This document shows, piece by piece, positions 26,201 through 36,307 of a stretch of 64,000 nt of DNA. Location of the stretch: assembly GCF_000208865.1 (NCBI RefSeq), contig NC_018391.1:1674001-1738000 (forward strand), read 5' to 3'. The notes beneath the pieces were generated by a model, which saw only the letters and a list, made by a program, of their open reading frames with translations, was not told the DNA's origin and did not search any database. The stretch is from Neospora caninum Liverpool (lineage: Eukaryota; Apicomplexa; Conoidasida; Eucoccidiorida; Sarcocystidae). Numbering within the stretch: the stretch's first letter is position 1; every line of letters starts with the position of its first letter. Position numbers and translations under genes: made by a program.

Positions 26201-28237
26201 CGGTGAGAGCTGCGCGGCAGCACGGGCCCTCCCGCGTGCTTCACGCTCCACTGCTCTCCCAGCGCCCGCTCCTGTTCGCACTTTTCTCTCGGTCGCTCTC
26301 TCTTTGTCTTTTCGTCCCTCCGCAACTCGCAACGGGCGTTTCTCTCTCTCTGCGTGCACCGCCCTTCTCTCCCCGCCTCCGCTGTCTCGACACTCGAGGC
26401 TGCAGCAACCTGCTGGGCCGTCTGGGTCCTCCAGCCCGCTCTGGGCAGAGCCTCCACCACAGGGAGAAAAGCAGTGGAACGGCGTTTGTGCGGCCTGAGA
26501 TTCGTGCGCAATTCGCGAACCCGGAGGCACGAGAGCTTCCGGCGGCATCCGCCATTCGTCGGGCTTCTCCACGCAGACGCCCCAGTGTATGTACAGCTCA
26601 GGACAAGACGCCCCGTGCCCCGATGCCGGCGCCACGGTCTCGCAGTTCCGCAGAGAACAGGCCGACCTCGAACAGGAAAAACAACGCGAAAAGGCCCCGC
26701 AGCTCCGCCCACGTCGGCGGTCTCTCCAGGAAAGTGTTTGCGGGCACGCCCACTCGCAGCAGCACGGCGAAGAAGCGGAAGTCGCCAGAGAAGACGAACA
26801 CAAACAGGAGGGGGAAGGAGACGAGGAAGGGGGTGAAGAAGGAGATGAAGAAGAAGGAGATGAAGACGACGGCGAAGACGACGAGGAAAAGGGCTCAGAT
26901 GGAGACGGAATCGAAGAAACGAGACGATCCTCTGAACCGGATGACGGGGGACAGGAATGTGAAATGCTGGTGTGTGCTTGGGTCGGAGGCGTGGACGAAA
27001 GACTGCCTTCTTGTTCTCTCCGTGTTTCGGCAGGAAGTTCTGTCTCCACGTTACTGCCCTCGCCGTTATCGCCCTGTCCGGTGTTCGAGTCGCCGCGATT
27101 AGAGGACGCGGCACGAGGGTCAGGTTTGTGCAGGCTGCCTGCATCCCCGTGATTTTCTTCTCGACTAAACAGAAGTTCTCGTCCACACTCTGTGCATCTC
27201 CCCAGTTCTGCGTCTCTTCTCTGGAGACACGAGCGGCCTCGCCGTCGGCCCGCCGCGCCTCTCGGGGATTTGCTGTCCTCCAGCAAGAGCGCCCCGACCT
27301 GGTATTCTCGCCTGGCGGATGCCTGCTTTGTGGCGCTCTGGGCACGGGCCGGACCGCCTATGCCTTCTCCTTCCACTCTCTGGTTTCCAATTTGTGGAGC
27401 TGGTTCGTTTCTTTCCCTTCCTCCTCGTTCTTCCCCTTTTGCTCCTTCCTCTCTCAGCTCGTGGGTGTCCGGCCGCTTGCTGTCTCTGCCTCTTCTTCGT
27501 CCGCGTTTACGCGCCGCTTGCCTGCTGTCTCTTGTGCGTTCGGCTCCACAGCAGCCAAGGAGACACCTGCAGAGACAAGACCCCACACGTATGGCAGAGA
27601 AGTCGGGGTCCGTCGCCCCGCCGGAGCCTTCGGGCTCGCTGGAGACGCCGGGAAGGGGCGACGAGAAAGCGGAAACGCGATCGTCGACGCGGCCCGCGGT
27701 GACGTGGAGAACGAACTGGTGCTCGACAGCACTGGGCTGGTGTCTCCGCGAAATGCGAGGAGACATGGGCGACGCGGAAGCGGCGTTTTGCCGTGCGTCC
27801 TGGGCGTTGCCGCCTGTCCTGTCGCAGGAAGTTCCATTTGCTCCTTCACGCGCCTCATGTCCCGCCTGGCCTTCTTCCTTCTGTCTCCGGACTGTCTCTG
27901 TCGCCCCTTTTTTCCCCTTCAGATGTCCTTCGGCCCTCTCTCTCCGTGGGCATCCTGGGGTTGCGCCTTCCTCGCACGCCGCTTGCTCCCTGCCTCTCCT
28001 CTCGGGAAGGCGGAGCGGAAGAGACAAGAGAGACACCTGAACCTGCCAGGCACTGCCGGCGCCGAAGCCGTCACCGCCGAACGAAGGATCCTGGTCTTGC
28101 ACGCGGTAGAGAACCGATTCACTCTCGAAGAAGAGACACCAGGGGCAACACGAAGAACAAATGCCCCCTTCACAGCACGGAGAAGTCGAGGAAAAAGATG
28201 CAGCGGAGAGAGCGGCCGTTTCTGTGGATTCCAACAT
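8212..28237 (-). CDS. Giant alpha-glucan, water dikinase (GWD)-family protein with two CBM45 modules and a degenerate active site
   Basis: I read one seven-exon gene: 28237-23004, 22544-20042, 19488-16790, 16355-16070, 15711-15631, 15271-10667 and 10176-8212. Every join keeps phase, the total (17,373 nt) is a multiple of three, and TAA closes it: about 5,790 residues, against about 1,400 in plants. An in-frame TAA lies just upstream of the ATG. CBM45-1 spans residues 545-800 (IHWGV, DEWRMPP, AAQTPF, GVQFVLF). CBM45-2 spans about 1780-2000 (MHWGLKLG, SWTQPPRSFW, GVYFVLRV). GWD-like middle pieces follow in family order (ATLLLLDLALDEL, HFRLAQRQAFFEQW). The ATP domain begins at RVGPKGLSIALL (Lys 4814, 11633-11635), then LWNCVKNVWCTLFSP, RIAVLLQLVEGVCEASFL, ELYGEVVLGLGL and ALGFPQIVHG. 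The family transfers the ATP beta-phosphate through His to starch. Here the His and most ATP/Mg ligands are changed (see findings). Long Ser, Glu and Arg-rich inserts separate the motifs. Splitting into two or more genes is possible but would break the domain order. Confidence 0.75.
10968..11072 (-). repeat. In-frame 18-bp minisatellite in the GWD-like gene
   Basis: About six copies of an 18-bp unit (GGCGTCTCCCATCTCTCC on plus) encode alternating GDAGEM/GDAGER hexapeptides in an insert between ATP-domain segments. Because the period is a multiple of three, length change would keep the frame. Confidence 0.9.
20868..21010 (-). repeat. In-frame imperfect 24-bp minisatellite in the GWD-like gene
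   Basis: Encodes an eight-residue period such as NDKGQQEE, NDKGHEEE and NNRGQEEG, an acidic linker after CBM45-2. Seen directly. Confidence 0.85.
23550..23650 (-). repeat. In-frame 15-bp minisatellite in the GWD-like gene
   Basis: Encodes KDTEY/RDTED-type pentapeptides near the end of exon 1. A second 15-bp in-frame array at about 24015-24135 encodes SSLPS/SSFPS pentapeptides, and about 26808-26905 encodes a Ser-Pro run. Confidence 0.85.
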
Positions 28238-30111
28238 TGCTTATTTCCTCGCTCCTCTGAGACATTTGTGCTATGTTTTGGAGCATCGGACACGCACGGA
28301 ACGAAACAGAAAGAGGCGAAAAAGAGAACGCGCACGACCAAAGGGGAAGAGGACGACGACACGCCGTGGGCCTTTGTGTTCGTGGCAAAGGCTGACAAAA
28401 AACCTGTAGAGGTGGTTTGCAGAACTACAAGTCCTGCGCCGAACGAAGGTGTCCTCCCTACGTCTTCACCCCCCGAGCTACGGCCTCGGGTGTACAGAGA
28501 CTCCCCACATGATGGCGGCGGTGGGAGAGAGGGCGGAAGCCCGAAAGGCGACAGCGAGGACGAAGAGAACGCTGGGAGTCAAAAGGCTAAGCTGGAAGAG
28601 GCGGAAGGAAGGTAGGACGAAGAAAGGAGACTGGAGGGGGAGCGAGAGGAGGGGAGAAAGAAGCGGAACCTCTCTTCTCCCTCCTCACCATGGTGCCTGA
28701 GAGGGGAAGAGCCAGCTCGTCTGCCTCGAAAAGCGGTCTTTCTGCTTCCTCATTCGACCGTTGCCCGGGCGATTCACGAGTACGAGGAAGGCGGAGAAAC
28801 AGAGAGGACCAGAACCACAAGAAGCGAGCGAGAGTCGGCGGCCGAACACGCACGGAAACACAGGCGCGAACGCGACACGCGAAGCCGCCTCCACCGCCAG
28901 ATACACTCCTTGTCCGAACGCAGGCTTGGAAAGACGACGACCAAGACTGGAGCGAGGAACGAAACGACCGGGGTGCCGATGGGAGCGAGAGTTTCGCGAA
29001 CCGAGTAGCTAGCCGGGGACACACAGCCTAGGAGAGCGACAAACGTCCAGAGTGGAGGGAGGATAAACGCGGAAGGGTAGTGGAGGAAGGGACAACGAAA
29101 AAGGCTGTCTTTGATGCCGGGAAACGACGCGTTTTTCTCTTGCCTGCTGCAATTGTCTCGCTTTTTCCAGCTTGACTTCGTCTCTCGGCGAGAAAAATCT
29201 CGGAAGCTGAGCGGCGACACCAGCTGAGACGAGGGTTTCTCCTGTCCAGAGGAGACGTGCGCTCGAGGGTAGAAAACCCGGAACTGACGGAAAAGGCTGC
29301 CTTAAAGCAAAAGCTGCGCGCCAGTCTACAAAAAGAAACTAGGGAGACAGCCGCGCGGGTCTCCCGCCAGAGGGAGCACGGTGAAAAAACGGGGGGTTTT
29401 CGCATACACCGCAAAACGCACGCGGTCCTTTTTGCGGCCGGACGCACAGGGTAAAACTTCTTGCCTTTTTTCTTCGATGCGCTCAATCCCCGGGATTCTC
29501 TGCCGCAAAGACTCTGTGCAGCCCTCTCGGCAGAACAGCAAAAAACTGCCTCGCGCGTGTCGCGCGAGTCTCCTCCAGTGCCCGCCAGAAACAGCGGGAG
29601 AGACGGGTCGCGCACACGAACCGCCGCTGCCAAATGTCTCTCCTGTGCGAGACTTCTTGCACACCTGCGTCAGAATAGAAAAAGTACACAAGAAATTTAA
29701 AAGGTAGATGCGTGTGCCTGTCAGTCACTTGCTCTGAACAGGAGGGAATTTTATCCTACAGAGGCTCGAGACTCGGCACAACAATCATCCCCTTCATGAT
29801 CTCGATCGGCATACATGTTTTTGGTACACACTTTCGTACATATCTACATATACTGCATGAAGTTGCAGGCATATGGACATCGACTAAATAAGCATATGCA
29901 AGGCCATGTGTCTGTGTATACGTATGTAAGCATAACCGGGGAAATCTGTAGAGTTAGCACCGAAAGCTGTGTCGACGGGAGACGCTGGCCATGTCTCGCA
30001 AACCTTAAGTGGAAAAATTTGGTCTTCTGTAATTTGTATGCGCGCATGCATGTGCACAAGTACAGGGCTTTGACAATACCGTTCACCCGCAAGTATGGAC
30101 AAATATACAGA

Positions 30112-30144
30112 TGTAGCAAACCGTTGTATGTAGCAAACCGTTGT
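30112..30144. repeat. Two-copy 16-bp direct repeat
   Basis: TGTAGCAAACCGTTGT occurs at 30112-30127 and again at 30129-30144, a 17-bp period. No function seen. Confidence 0.9.
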
Positions 30145-30369
30145 CACCGCTGTGTCCTCAGCCAGGTATCACGATCCAGCATATTAGAAAGAGAACAACT
30201 GCGACGTCTTCGAGGAACGGGGAAAGGCACCAGTCGTGCGCGTACTCTCTCCAATTCGAGCGACTTGGCTGAACAGACACTCCAGAAGATTTCCTATGGC
30301 TCGGTTCAGAGGGCCGAGCAGCACAAAGTTGGATCCCACGTTTCTCTGTTTTCCCGGATCCGTTTTGGG

Positions 30370-30395
30370 GGCGCCGCGACGGGGTACGCGGCGCC
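30370..30395. other. Perfect 9-bp GC-rich inverted repeat (hairpin)
   Basis: GGCGCCGCG at 30370-30378 pairs perfectly with CGCGGCGCC at 30387-30395 across an 8-base loop, and a pyrimidine run follows on the plus strand. A second hairpin lies about 50 bases upstream (GCTCGG ... CCGAGC, about 30300-30318). They could belong to a structured RNA or be cruciform DNA. I cannot assign them. Confidence 0.5.
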
Positions 30396-30983
30396 TCTTT
30401 CTTTCTTCTTGGGAGTAAAAGACAACTTCTAAAGACGCGAGTGTCCTTGACCTTTGGTGCTCACACTGAACCGCAGAGAAAGCGCACCCTCCCTTCCTTG
30501 GCGGGTTTTCAGAGCGGAAAGGCGTGAAGTCCGCCGGTTAAGACGGCAGAGCCTTCCTTCTCGCCGAGGGAGGAAGACAAACGCTCCCCTCTACTCATCA
30601 TGAAAACAGAACTGCCTACAATTCCAACAGCTCACTCGATCCTCTCCTTCAAAGACGCACCATTTCACCAGTGTGGCTTTTCCCAGTACAGCACCACCCG
30701 TGGGGGTCATCCTTCTACAGCTTCACTGGAGATTTTTAAACGCGGACACTCCCTTCTGTCTCTCCTCTCTGATTCGCCTGTCTGTCTCTCCTCTCCTTGC
30801 CTCGCGCCTCTGTCTGATTCCGTGTGCCTGCGTTGTATCTCGTGTGCCTCGTTGTGTTTTTGAATGTCTGTTTGAGGGGGGAAAAGGGGAAACAGAAACG
30901 GCGTGCTTTAAAATCAAAAAACTACTTTGGTTCTTCCTCTCTCGCCAGAAAGGTTCTCATTCAGGAAAAACGTCACGTGAGCG

Positions 30984-30988
30984 AAAAA
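30984..30988 (-). terminator. RNA polymerase III T5 terminator of tRNA-Pro
   Basis: Five T on the minus strand begin two bases after the tRNA discriminator base, the usual Pol III stop signal. Confidence 0.85.
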
Positions 30989-30989
30989 C

Positions 30990-31061
30990 GGGCTGTTCCG
31001 GGAATTGAACCCGGGACCTCTCGCACCCTAAGCGAGAATCATACCACTAGACTAAACAGCC
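30990..31061 (-). tRNA. tRNA-Pro (anticodon AGG)
   Basis: On the minus strand the 72-nt sequence folds as a cloverleaf. The acceptor stem is GGCTGTT/AACAGCC (7 bp) and the D arm carries the A box TAGTCTAGTGGTAT. The anticodon arm is CTCGC-TTAGGGT-GCGAG with anticodon AGG. The T arm is CCGGG-TTCAATT-CCCGG, which carries the B box GGTTCAATTCC. The discriminator base is C (position 30990). AGG reads proline CCU and, when the A is edited to inosine, CCC. There is no intron. A T5 run follows as a Pol III stop. Confidence 0.97.
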
Positions 31062-31736
31062 TAGCTGGCAGGCGGTTGGGGCTGCGCACTTCATTTCCCT
31101 CGGTTTCACGTCTGCGGAATCGACCAGAGACAGACGGGTGACACGTGGAAACGCCGGTAGAAAAACACAGCAAAGGACGAGAAGAAGAGATGCTATCGCT
31201 CTGGGGACGATCCCTTGTCTCGGGCGCTCTTCCATCATCTCGCCGCGGGTGTCTCGCTTCCGTGCGCAGCATCTGTTAGCATGCAGATCTGTCTCTAGCG
31301 AAAAACACGGTCTACCTGGGACGCTGTGTTTCTGATGTAATGCGCAATGATAATTACGCTTTCAGAAATTCCTCTGTTAAGAGAAAACGAAAGAAACCCG
31401 ACACGAACAACAACAGCCCGCGAATGCCCTCTCCATCCGATCTCCTGCGTCAATCCGACGACACGAACATGCAGCAACATAGAACTAGATAGAGAGAATG
31501 AATCATGTTGTGGCCATGGTTGGACGTGAATCTGTCTAGTCGGCGAGGTTCAGTCGGCAGGAAGATGCGGATTTGTTAGCGAGAGGCGTGTTGACTTTAG
31601 TGTGCGTCTCTGCGAGCTCTGGATGTTTTTGGAATTCGCCATCGCTTCGTCAGGCGAAGGCTCTGTCCATGTTCTCGTATGTCTGTCGCGCCTTGGCGCT
31701 CGCTTCGCGTTCCCGCGTCTGTCGGCTCATTTGAAC
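31062..31736. other. Intergenic: upstream region of the TPR gene
   Basis: This stretch lies between the tRNA 5' end and the TPR-gene ATG. One inverted TGCATGC lies at 31279-31285. No open frame has recognisable content. It probably holds the promoter and 5' leader of the TPR gene. Confidence 0.5.
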
Positions 31737-34700
31737 ATGGCGGGGTGCCGAGTGCCTTCACAGGGTCCGCCCCTCCTTTCGCGATTTCTCCACCTGAAAG
31801 CTCCTTTTGCACGATTCTCCCCTGGTTCTCCTGATCTTCTCCAAGGGGAACTCACTACGTCGTCCGCCGCGTCCTCTCCTTCCTCCACTTCGTCTTCCTC
31901 GTTCTCCTGCTCATTTCTTCTTCGTGAGGACGTAGGCTTTTCTCCGCGGCTTCGGCGTCAACTGCCTTCTCCTCGTTCATTTCCTTTTTCGTGTCCTGCC
32001 TCTTGTCCTGTTTCGCCTGTCTTCGCGGCTCGGTCCTTCTCTCGCCCCTTTGTCTCTGCTGGCCAGACAGACAAACTGACAAACGAGGAGATACTTCGGC
32101 GCGTGGAGGCTGCGGCCGCGCGTGTGCGACAAGACGCAGAGAAAAAACGGAGACACGCCTCGGAAAACGCCCCTCAAAACCACACCCCCTCCCCCTTACG
32201 TGCCTCTGTCTCTCCTTCTTCCTCCCTTTCTTCGTCTTCTTTGCCTCTTGTGAATCTTGCCAAAACTGGAGAGCTTCTGCAGAAAGATGGCGAAACGCTG
32301 CCGTCTGGTCCAGAGTCCACATTCGTCGATGTCGGGTGAGAAATGCGTTTCTTTTGCCTGTCTGTGACCCCCGTCTCAAGGGTGCATGCGCCTGGAAAAA
32401 GCCTCGTCAATCCCTCTTGCGGACCTCTGTTCTTCACTCAGCTCGCGTGTTACATTTGACTCCCGTGCGCATATATATATATATATATGTAAATATATAA
32501 GCACTTACAGATATGAATATACGAATATCCGTGTTAATAGATGCATGCATCTCTGTATATGTACACCTGACTCTATTTTTGTGTATTGATACCGATCCTG
32601 CTCAAGGCTTCTCTCTCATCATCCGCTCGTCTCCGTCTAGGTCCTCTCCATCCCTGTGTAAACGCTCAAGTGCTGCATATCAACATTAGGAGAGCATATT
32701 AGAATGCACATACATATATATACGTAGATGTGTATCTATATCTCTCTGTCGCTCTCTGTCGGTGTAGCTGTGTATCCGTACCTATACATAGGTACATATA
32801 TGTAGATAGATAAGTATATACCGCTTTGTGAAAAGAGGCGTATGCACCTGTTTGCCTCGACCCTCGAGTGTCTGTACACGTTTGGTGTCGGCACCAGGTA
32901 TCGCGTCGAGAAGGCCTCTCACTTGGCGGCGGCCTTGAATCAGCTGCAGTCGACTCTTCTTCTTCTGCACGCGTGCCCGCGAGAAGGCGGGCTGAAAACA
33001 GAGGTGTGCAAAATTACTGCAAAAGCGTACCTCGGTGAGTAGCGAGAAAAGGAGGGAACGCGAGAACGTAGCCGAGCCGGGGAAACGAGAAAGGAAGGGA
33101 AAGAGGGGGCTGAAAAAGACAGGGAAAAGAGAAAGGAAGGAGAGGCAACGGAGCAACTCCATCAAGCAGCAGGGACAAAGCCCCAGAACCGAGGCAATCG
33201 AGGGGAGACGGGCGAGACAGGCGAGAAAGAAAAACAGAGAAAGGAAGATCAAAGAGAGTCCAAACGGGCGTCAGAGTCGCGACGAGAAAGATTCAGGAAT
33301 TGCGAATTCACAAGCTGTTGAATCCGTCGATGCAATGTGTCTTTCCTCTTCAGATATGGCGATGCTTTATCATCAGTGCAACAAACTGGATGAGGCGGCT
33401 GACGCTTATCAGCGAGCTCTGAGCTTTTTTTCCGAGCGGGTGTTTCAGCCTGAGAACGTCTCGCAAAACGAAAACGATGGCACTCAGACAAAAAGAGAGG
33501 CAGACGGCGCCTCTGTCTCGCCTGCGTTCGCCCTCGACATCGCAAACTGTCTCTCCTGCTTGGGTCCGTTCCGCTCGCTCTGCACACATGCGTCCTCGCA
33601 TCGCGCTTCTTACCAGACTTTCCTAGAATTCGTCAGATTCCCGTTTTGCTGTCTCGGCAACGTTTCCACTCACCTCGACCGCGAAGGCTCCTTTTCTGTC
33701 CATCTGCGTTTCAACGTCCATACGCCAAGGAGGGGCTCAGAACTGCCTGACAAACGACGTGCAAGTATATATATATATATATATATATGTGAAAATATGT
33801 ATACAAAAGTATATGTATGTATGCATGCATGTATGCATGCATTCTCATGCCAATATGTAGGTGCTTGTGTCGCTTGCATGACACAGTATGTACGCGTAAA
33901 AATTGAGTTTTGTGTATATCGGTGTTACGGTGCGTACTCGTGTCGGCGTCGGCATCTGTGGGATCTGCTTCGTAGCAGAAAGTCGTTTGCTGTGTAGAAC
34001 ACGCGCCTTCACGTTTTTGCTTGCCTGTCGGGTGTATTTTCAGGTGTCGTCGAGACCGATCGCCAGAATGCCGCAAAGGCAGTGGAATATCTCCAAAAAG
34101 CAATGCTGTGGAAGTAGGTTTCTCTCACATTCACAGAATTGTATCAACGCATCTGCGTCTTCACATTTCTGTATATGTAAGTATATATATATATATATAT
34201 ATATGCGTGTGCATTTCTAGCCACGCACATGCATTATCGGTACTGTGTATGTGGCAGCGTAGTGTGGTGGATCTTCAGAAGACTCAAGAAAGGACTGGTT
34301 CGTTGGCGTTGTCGACTTGCTAGGCTCGCCTTATTGACTCCCCTGTGGTTGTATCAGAGCTCAAAACATGGCGGCGCGGATGGTCCCGTATTCACACCTG
34401 CGTTTGTTGCACGCGTTTCCCGCGCCCTGCACACCACTTCTCAAGCGCTCTACTTTCGGAGAGCGGAGGCGTGTCTCGTCCCCGTCTCCCTTTTTTCTTC
34501 CGGTGTTGATATACGCTCGGATGCACAAGCGTGCACGCATAGGGGAGAAGAAAGAGACAAGGAGAAATCGCATTCCCTTCTACGTTTGACGTTGTCTCAA
34601 CGCGGTTCTGAGGTCTGCTTTATGGATTCTCTCTTGTCAGTTATGGTGGCGTACCGCGCACCATGCGATTTGCCTGTAGAGTGAGCCTGGTGAACAACTT

Positions 34701-36307
34701 GCCTCTCGCTCCTCTGTTGAAGGATCTGGCCGAAGGCTCAAAGCTAGGAGCTGCGTCTTCTTCCCGTTCGACAGACGAGGCGCGTGCAGAAACGCCAGCC
34801 ATGGAGATTCCTCTCGAGCCTGAGGGTCTGTTTTTCGATACCATGAACAGCTTGGGCGGCATCTATTTGCGACAAGGGAAAGTGCAGGAAAGCGCCGCCG
34901 TGCTGCGCTTCGCTGTCGAGTGTATGTACAGCTTGGGAGAGCTGTACACTGGCCAGCGGTTCCGGCATCTGGGGAGAAAGACGGAAACAGACGATGTGCA
35001 AACGAGAGCAGAGAAAGGCCGGAAACAGTGTGAGGAGCCTCTGACACTGAGCACGTTTTTTCATGGGACCGGGAAAGTGGAAGCGTCTTCACAACCTTCG
35101 TCTCCGTCCCCATTTGTTTCGTCGTCGGAGGTGGAGGCGCGCGACACCTTCGCCTTTTTTCTAACTGCCGTGTGTGAGCGCATCAACGAGGAGAGACGCT
35201 TGCTGCGCGAGGAGCTCCGGCGAGCAGCCGAGAGAGAAGGAGAGAAGAAGAGAAACCTGCGCAGACTCCAGGCGCAGCAAGTGGACTCTGCCGCTGGCGT
35301 GCCGCCAGCAGAGAGGAGCGAGCAAGACGCGGGAAGGCCGAGAAACGGAGAAACGCGAGGCCAGGACTCAGAAAACAGAAACGAAGGAGTTGAGTGCCAG
35401 AGCAGCGAGCCCCAAGGTGTGGCTCACAACCCGCCCAGAACGAAGGCAAGGAGTGGAGCGGAAGGCATGTTGCCCTACGGGACGATTGTTTTCTACAATC
35501 TAAGTAAGCATAAGAATGCAACCCCGAGAGGAAAAGAAAAGCGAGGGGAAGAGGGAGGCGAAAGCGAGAAGATGGCGGAAGGGTAGATAGGTGCCTGTAG
35601 GAATAACAGGCTTCAAATGCGTCAGCAAGGGGGAACGACAGATCTAGAATTAAGGGAGAGCACGGCCAAGTGAAAGCGACAGGAGACAAACGGAGCGAAC
35701 AAGAGAAACCTCGAGACGCACAGAGAGCGATCCAATGGCCTCCAGGCATCGGCATCCTGGCCCTGATCCACTGTTCGCTTTTCTGTTGGGGCTGTGGATC
35801 TTCGCAGGTCAAAGTCTCCTCGCACTCGGACAGCCCGCGGAAGCGCGAGAGGCTCTGGAGAAGGTGAGTGTCGCTCTTTCTCTTTTTGGTAGCAGACTGG
35901 CGTTCGCACAGCCTTTCTGTTCAGCTCTCACCTTCCTGCTTTGTTCGCAATTCTTTGTCTTCGTTCTCGGCCCCCTCCGCGGGCAAGCGTGTCTTTAGTC
36001 CCCCTTTCGGGTCCTTGCGCGTGGCTTCTGTCTTCCTCTGTGCTCCACTGATGCTCTCTCGCAGTGTTTGCGTCTTTGTCATCATTGCCGCTTCTTTCTC
36101 TGTTCCGTTCATTAGAGTCTTCTTGATGTTCTCTGGTTCTTCGCATCGCTCCGGTTCACTTTTTTCTCGTTCGCACTCGCCCTCTCTCATTTTCCCTCTC
36201 AGGCAGAAGCTCTCGCGCAGCTGAGCAAGAAGCCCGACCTCGAAGGACGCGTCGCTGCACTCAAAGCTAGTTTTTCTTCTTCCACTTGTTCCTCCTCGGG
36301 GCAGTGA
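31737..36307 (+). CDS. Tetratricopeptide-repeat protein, probably mitochondrial
   Basis: Seven exons join in phase: 31737-32335, 32898-33034, 33354-33563, 34044-34113, 34680-35503, 35808-35863 and 36203-36307 (TGA). They give 2,001 nt, 666 residues. The start ATG (AACATGG) was chosen because the sequence after it reads as a presequence without acids (MAGCRVPSQGPPLLSRFLHL). TPR helices are clear: LAAALNQLQSTLLLL, DMAMLYHQCNKLDEAADAYQ, AAKAVEYLQKAMLWK, TMNSLGGIYLRQGKVQESAA and LLALGQPAEAREALEK, so the repeats cross almost every intron. A charged, low-complexity insert of about 150 residues sits in exon 5. TPRs are protein-binding scaffolds, so no enzyme activity is expected. A resemblance to the respiratory-complex assembly factor TTC19 is only suggested by TPRs plus a presequence. 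The exon 3 donor (GTCCGT) is weak, but phase and TPR spacing support it. Confidence 0.78.
32471..32488. repeat. TA microsatellite in TPR-gene intron 1
   Basis: An uninterrupted (TA)n run followed by TGTAAATATA. Two further TA runs lie in intron 3 of the same gene (33765-33788) and intron 4 (34181-34204). Confidence 0.95.
33765..33788. repeat. TA microsatellite in TPR-gene intron 3, followed by TGCATGC copies
   Basis: A (TA)12-like run, then a TATG/TGCATGC cluster at 33820-33840. Seen directly. Confidence 0.95.
34181..34204. repeat. TA microsatellite in TPR-gene intron 4
   Basis: A (TA)n run of about 24 bases, 70 bases after the exon 4 donor. Confidence 0.95.

Larger units (their letters stand above)
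28238..30989. other. Intergenic: upstream region of the GWD-like gene
   Basis: This region lies between the GWD-like ATG and the tRNA. Open frames on both strands are short or shadows, and none has a recognisable domain. It holds two GC-rich hairpins (30300-30318 and 30370-30395) and a 16-bp direct repeat (30112-30144), listed separately. It should contain the 5' leader and promoter of the GWD-like gene. Confidence 0.55.

Noticed and set aside
26972..28615. 547-codon plus-strand frame near the GWD-like start
   Set aside because: It is a shadow of exon 1 (CBM45-1 side) and has no recognisable content.
29815..30432. 205-codon plus-strand frame
   Set aside because: Its composition changes along its length, it has no domain, and the region contains TA-rich and hairpin sequence, so it is probably chance.
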